A stretch of 64,000 bases of DNA from Ottowia sp. SB7-C50 (GCF_033110285.1 NZ_CP136995.1:248001-312000), one strand, 5' to 3'; shown: positions 46,394 to 55,414, numbered from the stretch's first letter. Program-made: numbers and translations. Notes: generated by a model from the sequence alone, not told the origin.

Positions 46394-46445
46394 TATCTGA
46401 AGCGCGGCGCGATATTTGAGCGTTGATCGGTGAGATATTTCAAGC
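46394..46445. promoter_or_regulatory. Three short imperfect repeats near the phage end, possible transposase-binding sites
   Basis: TATCTGAAGC (46,394), TATTTGAGCG (46,413) and TATTTCAAGC (46,436) are imperfect direct repeats about 19-23 bp apart. GATATTT is exact in the last two. In Mu-type phages the termini carry about three MuA-binding repeats (R1-R3) within 80 bp of the end. The match is in layout only. Confidence 0.3.
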
Positions 46446-46512
46446 TCCAAAGCGTTGCGCTGGCGGTAATGGAATTGCCATCGTAGCAACTCCTTCCCCC
46501 TGCGATGCGCTG

Positions 46513-47292
46513 TCAGGGGGTGAAATTGCAGATGATCAGCTCGCCGGCCCTGACGTTCTTTCGGCCGGCGCCACCGACTGAATAGGCCAGTTCGACGCGC
46601 TGCATCGGCAGGCCGTGGAAGGCCTGGCGCATCTCGGGGATGTCGTTGACCGAGACGATCATCTTGCCCTTGATGGTGCGCGCCAGCTCGGCCAGGCGGT
46701 CGTATTCAGACAGCGCGAAGGGGACGCCGTAGCCCTCGGTGCCCCAGTACGGCGGGTCGCAGTAGAACAGGGTGTGCGGGCGGTCGTAGCGGGTGATGCA
46801 GGCGGCCCACTCCAGGTGCTCGATCACCGTTCCGGCGAGGCGCAGGTGGGCGGCAGACAGGTCTTCTTCCATGCGCAGCAGGTTCAGCCGGGGCGCTGCG
46901 GTGGTGGACGTGCCGAAGCTCTGGCCCTCGACTTTGCCGCCGAAGGTGTTGCGCTGCAGGTAATAGAACCGCGCGGCGCGCTGGATATCGGTCAGCGGCT
47001 CGGCGGGCGTGATCTGCAGCCACTTGAAGATTTGCCGGCTGCTGAGCGCCCACTTGAACTGGCGTACGAACTCCTCCAGGTGGTGCTTGACGACACGGTA
47101 GAGGTTGACCAGCTCGCCGTTGATGTCGTTCAGCACCTCGGCCTTGGCGGCCGGCTTGAGGAAGTACAGCGCTGCCGCGCCGCAGAACGGCTCGACGTAG
47201 CAGCCGTGCTCAGGGAATAGGGGTAGCAGATGCTTGGCCAGGCGGCGTTTGCCGCCGATCCAGGGAATGATGGGGGATGCGGTATTGCTCAT
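46513..47292 (-). CDS. Dam-type (D12 class) adenine-N6 DNA methyltransferase
   Basis: This 259-residue enzyme has the class alpha order. The SAM-binding region lies at the N-terminus (IIPWIGGKRRLAKHLLPLFP, then YVEPFCGAAALYFLKP), followed by a target-recognition middle and the catalytic DPPY motif in HTLFYCDPPYWGTEGYG. It methylates adenine in a short DNA site and has no restriction partner beside it. It is the gene nearest the host-side end of the prophage. In Mu that position holds mom, which protects phage DNA from restriction. The ATG at 47,292 was chosen because earlier codons have no family similarity. Confidence 0.88.
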   Translation of the reverse strand: MSNTASPIIPWIGGKRRLAKHLLPLFPEHGCYVEPFCGAAALYFLKPAAKAEVLNDINGELVNLYRVVKHHLEEFVRQFKWALSSRQIFKWLQITPAEPLTDIQRAARFYYLQRNTFGGKVEGQSFGTSTTAAPRLNLLRMEEDLSAAHLRLAGTVIEHLEWAACITRYDRPHTLFYCDPPYWGTEGYGVPFALSEYDRLAELARTIKGKMIVSVNDIPEMRQAFHGLPMQRVELAYSVGGAGRKNVRAGELIICNFTP

Positions 47293-47446
47293 GCTGCAAG
47301 TCAGTTTCTGTGCAAGAAACACTGATAGGCTCGGGCCGCTCTCGCGAGAGTGGCGGTCCCTGGCCGGGCTTGCAGGCTCGATCTGCAGGTTCGGGGCTGG
47401 CGGTGGTGCTCGTAACACCCCGCCAGTCGCCCGTCTTTTTTCTCGG

Positions 47447-48241
47447 CTACAGGCCCAGCCGATAGGCGACGTTGACGCGCCAGATCACCCCGGTCCACAC
47501 AGGGCAAACGAAGGTGGTGGCGACGCCCGGCGATGTGGCGGCGCCGCCGGCACCGCCAAAGTCAAGCACGCGCTCGACGTCCACGCCGATGCCGCCTGCG
47601 TCAGAGCCGAACGTGAGCGCTGGTGTTCCTGGCAGGTTGGTGGTCGTCACGACGACCGGCGTGGCGGAGGCCGTGAGCGCTGCCGTGGCGCTGCGGATCA
47701 CCGACACACGGTCGATGTAGTGGCGCAGACCCGTCACGGCCGGGATGGTGGCCGTGACGGCCGCGCTGGCAGCACCAGTGGCGGTGACCTGCAGCGTCGC
47801 GGCCTTTTGGCTGCGAACATACGGGCTCAGCGACTCACAGGTGTCTGCATTGATCGTGACCAGGGCATTGCCACCGGTGTACGCCGACAACCGCACGCGG
47901 ATCGAGCGCAGGCCGCCGACAGCGGCGCAAAGCATGCGATCCACCGCGGCCGCGTTCACCGTCTCGGTGTAGATCGGCTGGCCAGGCTGCGGCAGCGTAC
48001 CGCCGACGCTCGCAGGGGCGTACGGGAAGCAGATGATCGGATACCAGTTCGCGTCATCGGCACGCCCTTCGACGATGTAAGTGCAGTTCAGCGTGCCGGT
48101 GCCGTCGATCATGATCGTGGCGCTGTTGTCGCCGTCCAGCGGCAGCTCGACGGAGGCGTTGACGGCGCTCAGGTTGGCTGCGATGCGACGGCTCTCGAAG
48201 TGGGGCATGAAGTTGCCCAGTAGGTTGCGAAGCAGGCTCAT
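47447..48241 (-). CDS. Putative phage virion/tail-associated protein, function unknown
   Basis: This 264-residue protein is rich in Ala, Thr and Val with a beta-strand pattern. The N-terminal ESRRIAANLSAVNASVELPL segment and a C-terminal domain (GIGVDVERVLDFGG...VWRVNVAYRLGL) suggest a structural, possibly receptor-related, tail component. I recognise no enzyme motif. It follows the collagen-like fibre gene by 5 bp, so it may be a fibre cap or accessory protein. Confidence 0.6.
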   Translation of the reverse strand: MSLLRNLLGNFMPHFESRRIAANLSAVNASVELPLDGDNSATIMIDGTGTLNCTYIVEGRADDANWYPIICFPYAPASVGGTLPQPGQPIYTETVNAAAVDRMLCAAVGGLRSIRVRLSAYTGGNALVTINADTCESLSPYVRSQKAATLQVTATGAASAAVTATIPAVTGLRHYIDRVSVIRSATAALTASATPVVVTTTNLPGTPALTFGSDAGGIGVDVERVLDFGGAGGAATSPGVATTFVCPVWTGVIWRVNVAYRLGL

Positions 48242-48246
48242 GGTGG

Positions 48247-49200
48247 TCAGGCTTTCAGGTAGTGGTAATTGAAGGTGCCACCAATCGGGCCGTTGCGGGC
48301 CAGATGCAGGTGGATGGTGCCCGCGCCGGCCTCGGCCACGGTGGTGAACTCGGTCAGTTCTTCGGCGTCCCAGTCGGCGGAGGCCACCAACGCGCCCAGG
48401 ATGTGGGTGGAAGGCGTGACGGTTGCGTCGGCGATCACCACGTCGGCATAGGCTTGCCGCGCAACCGTGATCGTGAACGTTGCGCCGCTGGCGCCTGGCT
48501 CTCCCGGCAGCCCTTGCGGCCCTTGCGGGCCAATCGCGCCGGTATCGCCCTTGACGCCTTGCGGCCCCTGCGGCCCAGCTGGACCAGCTACGCCTTGTGG
48601 CCCCTGCGGGCCGGCCGCCCCGGCATCACCTCTCAGGCCTTGGGCACCCTGTGGACCGGCGTCGCCCGTGTCGCCTTTGAGCCCTTGCGGGCCTTGCGCG
48701 CCGGTTGCGCCGGTGTCGCCCTTGACGCCTTGCAGCCCCTGCGGTCCGGCCGGGCCGACGTCGCCTTGCGGCCCAGGCGCGCCCTGCGGTCCCTGCGCGC
48801 CGTCCGCGCCGGCATCGCCTTTGATGCCCTGCGGCCCTTGCGGGCCGGTGGCTCCCGGGTCGCCTTTGAGGCCTTGCGGACCCGCAGGCCCCGGCTCGCC
48901 TTGCAGTCCTTGCGGTCCCTGCGCGCCGTCCGCGCCGGCGGCACCCTGGATGCCCTGCGGCCCTTGCGGGCCGGTCGCACCTGGGTCGCCTTTGATGCCT
49001 TGCGGACCCGCAGGCCCCGGCTCGCCTTGCAGTCCTTGCGGTCCCTGCGGCCCGACGACTGGCGTACCATCGCCGCCGCCGGGTGGCCCCGGCGGGCCTG
49101 CCGGTCCTGGATCGCCCTTGGCCCACGCCGGGCCCAGCACGCGTACCTCGCTGGTGCCGGCAACGCCGATGCGGGTCGAGCCGATCAGTGGAGTGCTCAT
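48247..49200 (-). CDS. Collagen-like phage tail fibre protein
   Basis: This 317-residue protein consists of a short N-terminal attachment segment (residues 1-28) and a Gly-X-Y collagen-like region of about 65 triplets (residues about 29-239). One interruption falls at residues 42-49. A 78-residue C-terminal domain begins [15 protein letters not shown]. Recurrent units are [17 protein letters not shown] and [10 protein letters not shown]. Such regions form trimeric rods in phage fibres. The underlying DNA is strongly repetitive and prone to length change. Its ATG overlaps the stop of the upstream gene. Confidence 0.9.
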   Translation of the reverse strand: MSTPLIGSTRIGVAGTSEVRVLGPAWAKGDPGPAGPPGPPGGGDGTPVVGPQGPQGLQGEPGPAGPQGIKGDPGATGPQGPQGIQGAAGADGAQGPQGLQGEPGPAGPQGLKGDPGATGPQGPQGIKGDAGADGAQGPQGAPGPQGDVGPAGPQGLQGVKGDTGATGAQGPQGLKGDTGDAGPQGAQGLRGDAGAAGPQGPQGVAGPAGPQGPQGVKGDTGAIGPQGPQGLPGEPGASGATFTITVARQAYADVVIADATVTPSTHILGALVASADWDAEELTEFTTVAEAGAGTIHLHLARNGPIGGTFNYHYLKA

Positions 49201-49520
49201 GCGGCCTCCCTGGGCGTGATGGCAGCGCCCACGGCCACCATGAAGGTGTCCGTGGCCACGCTGGCGCCGCCTGCCGAATAGCGGATATCGGAAATCAGCT
49301 CGCCCACTGGCCAGGTGCGGGTGTCGCCAGAGTCCAGCTCGTACAGGCCGCCCGCTTCGTCGATGCGGTGAACGGTGAATTCGCCCACTGGCTGGCCAGA
49401 ACGCGTCTTGATCAGCGCGCGAATGGTCAGTGGCGCGATGGATGCGGGCGCGCCGCCGGGTGTGTAGGCGCAGGGCAGCACAAACGTGTCTCCCTGCTTG
49501 ATCTTGGCCACGATCTCCAT
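49197..49520 (-). CDS. Small phage structural protein, function unknown
   Basis: This 107-residue protein has a beta-rich pattern ([27 protein letters not shown]) similar to small baseplate or fibre-attachment proteins with an immunoglobulin-like fold. Position between the fibre gene and the distal tail genes supports a virion role. It overlaps the fibre gene by 4 bp. Confidence 0.6.
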   Translation of the reverse strand: MEIVAKIKQGDTFVLPCAYTPGGAPASIAPLTIRALIKTRSGQPVGEFTVHRIDEAGGLYELDSGDTRTWPVGELISDIRYSAGGASVATDTFMVAVGAAITPREAA

Positions 49521-49525
49521 GTCGG

Positions 49526-49747
49526 TCAGACCTCTCCGTTGTTCGCCGGCAGGTTGGGCGCCGGCCCCTCGATCACGCCGTCGCGGACGAATACGCGCTG
49601 GCCCACGGCAGCTTCGCCGCGAGCGCGCAGTTCGCCGCCTCCCGGCAGCTCCACGGTGGCCACGCCAACGTCGTAACTGGTGACGGTGCCGGCCAGCAGC
49701 GGACCGCCGGCAAACAGCTCGCGCCAGGCCGCAAACAGGTTATTCAT
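49526..49747 (-). CDS. Small phage protein, possible OB-like tail-tip component
   Basis: This 73-residue protein ([20 protein letters not shown] then [20 protein letters not shown]) has a short N-terminal helix and a compact beta region with glycine turns. The pattern ([18 protein letters not shown]) resembles small phage proteins with an OB fold. It overlaps the long WQD-repeat tail gene by 8 bp, so it is translated with it. The function is not known. Confidence 0.6.
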   Translation of the reverse strand: MNNLFAAWRELFAGGPLLAGTVTSYDVGVATVELPGGGELRARGEAAVGQRVFVRDGVIEGPAPNLPANNGEV

Positions 49748-51620
49748 GCGCCTGCACCTCCAGCACCTGCTCGATGCGGGCGGGGCCGGCGTTGACCGCC
49801 ACGCCGCGCACCACGCCTGTGCGCAGCACGTCGGCGTCGTCGGTGTAGCGCAGCAGCTGGCCGGGGCGAATCACGCCGGTCTGCGGCAGCACCGGCAGCG
49901 TCAGCTTCTGCGTCACCTGCCGCCCGGTGTCCGACAGATCGGCGATGGCGCGCTGCGCGGCCGCGTCGGCATGGACCAGTAGCGCGTGCACGGCCATTGA
50001 TGCGAGCTTTTCGCCCGCGGTGCCGGCGCGCTTGCGGTAGTACAGGGCATTGCCCGGCTCACCCTGCATGTACAAGGCGTCGTACACCGGCTTATTGACC
50101 CACTCGACCTCTTCCACGGTGGCGATGCCGGGCGGCAGTTCGATGTCAGGCGTGGCGCTGGCCAGCTCCCAAGACCGCACCGGATAGCCCGGCAGCACCC
50201 GCAGCACGGCGTCGGTGTCGTGCGGCTGCAAGTAGCCTCCCACGCTGGCGGCAATGTCGGCCAGCGCGCTGATCCACGTGCCGCGGTGTGCCCAGGTGCC
50301 TGCGGGCACCGGCCAGTCGGCCAGGCCCCAGTCCACCGCCCAGCCGTTGGAGACACCGTTCACCGTCAGCACATCCAGCGCGATCTGCTGCGCCGTGCGC
50401 TCCGTGGGCTGGGTGAAAGTGCGTACGTCGGCGAATGGCGCGTCCAGCAACGCCGCCTTGCCGCGCCCGCCCACCCGCAGCACCGAACGCGGGTGCTGCA
50501 CCGAGCGCGCGCGCGATTCGGCCAGCATGCGAAACGGCTGACCGTTGACACGCACTTCCAGCTCGCGCGGCAGGCCGTCGGCGTCGGGCTGCAGCAGCGG
50601 CAACGCGGCGGCGTGCACGTTGAGGCTGAAACCCCATGTCCACGAACCACGATCCAGCCGCATGCTGAAGCCGTCCACCAGCACCGGCAAGGGCTGGGCC
50701 GTGTCGGCGCGCACCACTTCCAGACTGGTCAGCACGATGTAGCTCCTGCGGCGCAGCACCGTGACGGTGGCACGCGGGTGGCCATCATCTGCGTGGTTGC
50801 ACCAGAACGCCAGCACGCCCGGCGCCGATGTGTCCAGCCCGAATTGCAGTTTGCCGAGGTCGGCGGGGTCGTAGCAAAGGTGCTTGGGCGGCGGCGGAAT
50901 GACGCGCCAACTGCGGCCGGGGGGCGGCTTGCGCGCGTCCTGCCACCGCGTACTGGCCTGGCGCCGCACGGGCGTGCCGTCACGGCCATCCTCGCGGCGC
51001 AGATGGCGGACAGCGGCGCCTTCCTGCCAGCGCTCTGCCAGCGTGCGCCGCAAGCGCTCCATTTCCTGCCACTGGTGCAAGGCAGCGCGCCGAACGGGCG
51101 AGCCGTCTTGCCACCGGGGTGCCTGCGCCGCGCGGCGCTGAATGCCGTCCTGCCACGCGCTGCTGGCACGCGCCCGAATCCGGGCGGCGTCTTGCCATGC
51201 GGCTGCTGCGTGACCGCGTTCAGGCCGGCTGTCCTGCCAAGCCGCTGCGGCGGCGCTCGGCGACGGGGCGCCGTTTTGCCAGCGGCTGGCCCGCACGACC
51301 GCGACGGCTTTCGAATCCTGAAAGTGGGCCTCGGCTGCGTAGACCGCCTCGGTGCCGTCCTGCCACCCGAATCGCGCGCGGTGGGTGAAGCCGCGCGATA
51401 CCCCGGCATCCCAAAACACCCCGAGTGCGGCGTCCAGCGCGCCGATGTCGCTGTCGATGCTGAACGCACGGCCCCCTCCAAGGGAGAGCAAAGATTCCAG
51501 CGCGCCGATGTCGGCGTCAAGGGATACGTCAACCGGGGCGGGGCCGACCGGGCCTGCGCCCTCACCGAACGCGAGCCGGCCACCTGGAAGCGCGCCGAAG
51601 TCAAGGGACGTGAGCGACAC
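49740..51620 (-). CDS. Phage tail protein with a 14-residue WQD repeat region
   Basis: This 626-residue protein is probably a tail tip or hub component. Residues 33-70 carry a duplicated D-x-DIGAL element (38-42, 58-62). From Trp86 to Trp226 a motif W-Q-[DNE] recurs every 14 residues: W86, F100, W114, W128, W142, W156, W170, W184, W198, then a degenerate unit at 212 and W226. From about 240 a globular domain follows with beta-rich sequence and a C-terminal LPQTGVIRPGQLLRYTDDAD element like that of baseplate hub proteins. The repeats are Ala/Arg-rich between the Trp positions and may form a helical spacer. Confidence 0.75.
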   Translation of the reverse strand: MSLTSLDFGALPGGRLAFGEGAGPVGPAPVDVSLDADIGALESLLSLGGGRAFSIDSDIGALDAALGVFWDAGVSRGFTHRARFGWQDGTEAVYAAEAHFQDSKAVAVVRASRWQNGAPSPSAAAAAWQDSRPERGHAAAAWQDAARIRARASSAWQDGIQRRAAQAPRWQDGSPVRRAALHQWQEMERLRRTLAERWQEGAAVRHLRREDGRDGTPVRRQASTRWQDARKPPPGRSWRVIPPPPKHLCYDPADLGKLQFGLDTSAPGVLAFWCNHADDGHPRATVTVLRRRSYIVLTSLEVVRADTAQPLPVLVDGFSMRLDRGSWTWGFSLNVHAAALPLLQPDADGLPRELEVRVNGQPFRMLAESRARSVQHPRSVLRVGGRGKAALLDAPFADVRTFTQPTERTAQQIALDVLTVNGVSNGWAVDWGLADWPVPAGTWAHRGTWISALADIAASVGGYLQPHDTDAVLRVLPGYPVRSWELASATPDIELPPGIATVEEVEWVNKPVYDALYMQGEPGNALYYRKRAGTAGEKLASMAVHALLVHADAAAQRAIADLSDTGRQVTQKLTLPVLPQTGVIRPGQLLRYTDDADVLRTGVVRGVAVNAGPARIEQVLEVQAHE

Positions 51621-51624
51621 ATTG

Positions 51625-52008
51625 CTATCCCAGTACAGCCGGTTCGGACAGCCGCAAAATTCCGCCCTGGATCAGCAAGGTGCCGCCTGCGATGCGGAAT
51701 ACCCCCGCCCCTGTGGCATCGGTCACATCGCCGAAGCCAAGCACCGTTCCATCGCCGGACACCCACTCTGCGTAGGTCGCCGACCCGCCTGCAACCACCA
51801 AGTCGTCAGCGTCAGCCTGTCGCAGTTCGATGCGGCCCTGCGCGTTGAGCACACCGCAGGGCCGCTTCAAGTTGCGCACCGCCAGCAGCGTGCCGCCGTA
51901 CTCGGTGAAAAGTTTGATCGCAGGCGCACCGCTGCCGGCATTCGCCAGATCAATGCTCGCCTGATTGCGGGCTGTGCGGTGGACGGTGGTTGGGATCAAC
52001 GCGCTCAT
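51625..52008 (-). CDS. Small phage virion-associated protein, function unknown
   Basis: This 127-residue protein has a beta-rich sequence with TEYGGTLLAVRNLKRPCGVL and a glycine-rich C-terminus (GVFRIAGGTLLIQGGILRL). It overlaps the preceding gene by 4 bp (ATGA) and precedes the WQD-repeat gene by 4 bp. Position suggests a distal tail component. Confidence 0.6.
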   Translation of the reverse strand: MSALIPTTVHRTARNQASIDLANAGSGAPAIKLFTEYGGTLLAVRNLKRPCGVLNAQGRIELRQADADDLVVAGGSATYAEWVSGDGTVLGFGDVTDATGAGVFRIAGGTLLIQGGILRLSEPAVLG

Positions 52009-52322
52009 GGCATTGGCACCAAGGGGCCGGCTGCAACGGGCTTGTGCGTGCCGGTGTGGTCGAGCGCGACCGCGATGTACCGCTCGGATGTATCAAGATC
52101 AGTGAACGTGTACGCGCCTGTGCCCGCAGCGCTCCATGTTTCCGCGACCAGCCCGCCATCCGACTCGCGCATAGCGCGCACCCGGTAGCTCAGGGCGGGC
52201 GGCTGTCCGTTCACCGTCACTACATCGGCGACCGTTCCAACAGCAGAGAATCCCCGCCGCGCGTCGTTAGGTAGGACGATGCCGCCGATGAGTTCGACCA
52301 CCACGTTAGGCAGATGGGTCAT
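52005..52322 (-). CDS. Small phage virion-associated protein with a fibronectin-like pattern
   Basis: This 105-residue protein begins at an ATG overlapping the previous stop (ATGA). After MTHLPNVVVELIGG comes a single beta domain with TVNGQPPALSYRVRAMRESD and GAYTFTDLDTSERYIAVALD, a pattern common in fibronectin III-type domains of tail proteins. A GTG 6 nt upstream is less likely. Confidence 0.55.
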   Translation of the reverse strand: MTHLPNVVVELIGGIVLPNDARRGFSAVGTVADVVTVNGQPPALSYRVRAMRESDGGLVAETWSAAGTGAYTFTDLDTSERYIAVALDHTGTHKPVAAGPLVPMP

Positions 52323-53494
52323 CGCCACGGCCCTGTGATGTCATAAAAGGCCGCTCCGCTGCGGGAAGAAGATCCAAACCAAAGCAGCATTAGTCTGCGG
52401 CCTGCAAGCGGGCCTGTGCCGGGTACGGTGCAGCGGGACTGAAACGTGGAATACGACAAAACACTGTTGGTGTGCGGCACGGTGTACACCCCCGGCATGA
52501 CTGCGCGAGGCGTGCGGTCGGTTGTATTCACACGCAGCAGTGACCTGCTCAAGCGTAGACGCCCATCTATGGCATTAGGGAACACGCCCATCGCATTGTT
52601 GTCGGCCCCCGAAATGTTGTTAATGTCCTGCCCTTCCCCTCCCGCGGCGGCCGTCGATGACATGGTTGCCCCGTCGAAGGAGCGCTCAACGTATAGGCCG
52701 CCATACGGCCCGCCGATGAAAGTGCCTGCGGGGTTGTTGAATCCGGCCGAGGCGTTGCCTGTGCCTAGCACCGTACACCAGGGGTCGCTGGCGGCCAAGG
52801 GCACCGGGGCGCCAAACGGCTTCGCGTAAGACCCTGACACGGCATCGGTACTGCCGTTGGATTTGTAGAAGTGCGCCAAGGCTACGTAAAAAATTCCGCC
52901 GTCCCCGATGAGGTCATAGCGCTGTGCCGTGGTGCCCGCCGCCACTACCTTGCTCCAGTACCCCCCGCCATTGATTTGCGCGGCTGTTGGGAAGGGGTTT
53001 GCACCAGTGTTGGCGTCCGTCATGGTGTTGTACCCGACGACCCTGGCGTCTGTAGCCGATGAGTCGTCCACGCGCAGGTATCGGCGGCTAGTCCTGATGT
53101 CCTGGCTGCGATACACCGCCACGTTGGTGCCCGAGAAAACCTTAATCCACCCACACGGCGCGTACTTGACGGTAATGGCGCCTGTGGCCGGGCCATCCGG
53201 CGTGGAGGTCGGGAAAGTCAGCGTCGTGCCGTTGGTGGTGGTGATGCGCTGCTCGCCGTTGAGCGATGCGGGCGTAGCCCCCGACACCACCACAACGCAG
53301 TGATCTTCAAAGTCGCTGCCAGCCGGCATAGTGATGGTGGCGACACCGCCCGACACCGTGAGCGAGTTGGCGGTTGCCAAACCCCATCCGTCGACGAGGA
53401 AGGTGTCCAGCAACGTGATCAGGGAGCCGGCGACCCCGTTGAACACGGGTGAGCCGCGCATGGAATCGTTGATGCGTTTTACAGAGGTGTCCAT
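52319..53494 (-). CDS. Phage structural protein, probable tail component
   Basis: This 391-residue protein is rich in Gly, Thr, Ser and Asn with few charged residues, as expected for a virion surface protein. The N-terminal part (MDTSVKRINDSMRGSPVFNG) leads to a beta-rich domain with SGGVATITMPAGSDFEDHCV, and the C-terminus ends GRRLMLLWFGSSSRSGAAFYDITG. Its stop overlaps the next start by 4 bp. Codon use is somewhat less GC-extreme than in the host genes. Confidence 0.6.
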   Translation of the reverse strand: MDTSVKRINDSMRGSPVFNGVAGSLITLLDTFLVDGWGLATANSLTVSGGVATITMPAGSDFEDHCVVVVSGATPASLNGEQRITTTNGTTLTFPTSTPDGPATGAITVKYAPCGWIKVFSGTNVAVYRSQDIRTSRRYLRVDDSSATDARVVGYNTMTDANTGANPFPTAAQINGGGYWSKVVAAGTTAQRYDLIGDGGIFYVALAHFYKSNGSTDAVSGSYAKPFGAPVPLAASDPWCTVLGTGNASAGFNNPAGTFIGGPYGGLYVERSFDGATMSSTAAAGGEGQDINNISGADNNAMGVFPNAIDGRLRLSRSLLRVNTTDRTPRAVMPGVYTVPHTNSVLSYSTFQSRCTVPGTGPLAGRRLMLLWFGSSSRSGAAFYDITGPWR

Positions 53495-53497
53495 GAC

Positions 53498-55414
53498 TTA
53501 CTGAAAGGGGCTGGAAGGAGGGGTGTCTACGTCGCCTCGCTGCTCCAGCAGGAAGCTGTAGTTGCCGCCGCCGGGGCTGCTCGGCTGAACGCTGCGGATC
53601 ACGTCAACGGGAAAACTCGCGCCCACCGTGTCGATGAACAGGGTGTTGCCGGCGACCCATCCGTTACCCCAACCCGCCGCGCGCACGGTGAAGTACGGTG
53701 CGCCGCTGGCGGGGTTGATGGGGCTGAAATCCGCGTTCTTGGTGCCCGATGCGACTTGGCCGAGATGCTGGCCGATCAGATCGAACGTGGTGGCGTCGGA
53801 GCGGAAGCGAAGCGCCCACCGCTCGGTGATGCCGCCGAGGTTGTTGATTTCGATGGGGTTGGCCGCGGTGTTGTAGGTGCCCACGGCCGCGTCGCCGCTC
53901 AAGCCATTGGCCCACGTCGTACCGTTCCACGTCTGCTGGTCGTAGACGCGGCTGATGCGGGAGAAAAGGTCGCCTTGGCGCAGGGCGCTGCTGACCACAT
54001 CGGCGACGCCCAACTCGATCCCGAGCGGCTGCGTCAACCGCACGGTGCCGTCGATACGAACTTCCGCGATGCGTCGGTAGACCTCTTGCCGCGCGTACAC
54101 CGTCACTTGCGCCGGCCAGCCGGTGATGTTGTCGAACGTCACCGTGCCTGCGTTCAAGTTCACCGAGTAACCGTCCTCGACCGCTACGCCGTCCGGCCCG
54201 AGCACGCGCACCAGCGACAGGCGCGTGGTGCCGACGTTGTAGGTTTGCCCCGCGCTGGGCGCGAACGCCGGCCCGCTGATCGTTTTTGCGGCGACCAGCA
54301 ACTCGCCTGGACGGAACACCACCACCCGGCCATCGGGAGGCAGAGCGGTAGGGTCGATGCCGAGCAACTCGGCGTCGATGGGCAGGTAGACGAACGACAC
54401 GATGCTGTATCGCAGCGTGGTCGGGTCAACGGGCCACGGACGCCAGATTTTGTTGGCCTGCACCGCGCCCACGTCGGCGGCGCGATACCACCATTCCGTC
54501 TTTTCGGCCGCAGTCAGGCTGCTATCCAGCACGAAGTCGCCAAACTGGAGTTCGACACTGCCGGTGGCGAAATGCACAGCCCCTGTCATGTGATCACCGC
54601 TGATGGCGCCCTGCGAATTGACGGACGCCGTAAGCACGTTGCCGGCCGCATCAACCACGCTCAACGCGAAGCCGCCAGGGCCGGGGCGCAGTGGGGCAGC
54701 GATGGTGTTGAAAAACAGCGACGCGGTTTTCCACTGGCCCTTGCGGGTGTACAGACTTTGCAACGTGAAGTCGGACGGGCCGCTGCCGCCAACCACCCAA
54801 TCGGTCATGATGGCCTGACCGTTCGCGTAGTCCAACTGGCCGGATACAGTGCCAGGGTTCGTGGCTGTACGACCCCGATAGATCACGCCCTCGAAGTCCT
54901 GGTACACCTGCCCCATCCATGCGAACTGCACGCTGCCCGGCACGATTGCGTCTGCGGTGTAGGGGCACAGGTCGATGACCACGCGGTCGGGGGTGTACGT
55001 CATGGTTTTGTTGGTGGGCACCGACACCCCGACGCGATAGCGTGCCACCAGCGACGCGGCAGCAAGCAGCTCCTCACTGACGCTTGCGGTGCCGTACTCG
55101 CCGCCCCGGCGCTTATCACCGCCGGTTGACCCCGAGCTATCGGTCACCGTGTGGATGAACTCGGCCGCATCCTCATGGTCGGCGCGGTATGCCTCGGTGG
55201 TGCGGTCGAGCGCGACCACCCGCAAGGATGCTGTCTTGCTGGCGTAGGAAACGGTGCCGAGGCCGGCGCCCAGATTGCCGGCGCCGTCGTCCGTCACGGT
55301 CTTTACCGTGACGATCTTGTTGTCGGATGTGGTGCCGGTTTCCTCGGTCAGCGTGGCGCTGCTGCCGGCCGTCTTGGACACCGTAAACAGCTTGTCAACG
55401 AATCGGGTAGCCAT
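53498..55414 (-). CDS. Large phage tail protein with repeated beta modules
   Basis: This 638-residue protein starts after AGGAG (MATRFVDKLFTVSKTAGSSA). Several stretches follow a common pattern of a turn, G-x-V/L-x-Y/F and a glycine: DDGAGNLGAGLGTVSYASKT, TVSGQLDYANGQAIM, TGAVHFATGSVELQFGDF and NLNAGTVTFDNITG. The upstream gene has related modules, so both probably arose from the same family of stackable beta domains in the tail tip. The specific role is unknown. Confidence 0.65.
   Translation of the reverse strand: MATRFVDKLFTVSKTAGSSATLTEETGTTSDNKIVTVKTVTDDGAGNLGAGLGTVSYASKTASLRVVALDRTTEAYRADHEDAAEFIHTVTDSSGSTGGDKRRGGEYGTASVSEELLAAASLVARYRVGVSVPTNKTMTYTPDRVVIDLCPYTADAIVPGSVQFAWMGQVYQDFEGVIYRGRTATNPGTVSGQLDYANGQAIMTDWVVGGSGPSDFTLQSLYTRKGQWKTASLFFNTIAAPLRPGPGGFALSVVDAAGNVLTASVNSQGAISGDHMTGAVHFATGSVELQFGDFVLDSSLTAAEKTEWWYRAADVGAVQANKIWRPWPVDPTTLRYSIVSFVYLPIDAELLGIDPTALPPDGRVVVFRPGELLVAAKTISGPAFAPSAGQTYNVGTTRLSLVRVLGPDGVAVEDGYSVNLNAGTVTFDNITGWPAQVTVYARQEVYRRIAEVRIDGTVRLTQPLGIELGVADVVSSALRQGDLFSRISRVYDQQTWNGTTWANGLSGDAAVGTYNTAANPIEINNLGGITERWALRFRSDATTFDLIGQHLGQVASGTKNADFSPINPASGAPYFTVRAAGWGNGWVAGNTLFIDTVGASFPVDVIRSVQPSSPGGGNYSFLLEQRGDVDTPPSSPFQ

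Noticed and set aside
46306..46512. tRNA-based attachment site for the prophage
   Set aside because: No tRNA gene or tRNA 3' end is present at this border. The layout fits transposition better.
46496..46520. CCCCCTG...CAGGGGG hairpin at the dam 3' end as a terminator
   Set aside because: There is no T-tract on either side, and it overlaps the last dam codons.
48480..49110. Tandem DNA repeats that might suggest a CRISPR or satellite array
   Set aside because: They are codons of a Gly-X-Y collagen-like region in one long frame, with no fixed repeat-spacer structure.
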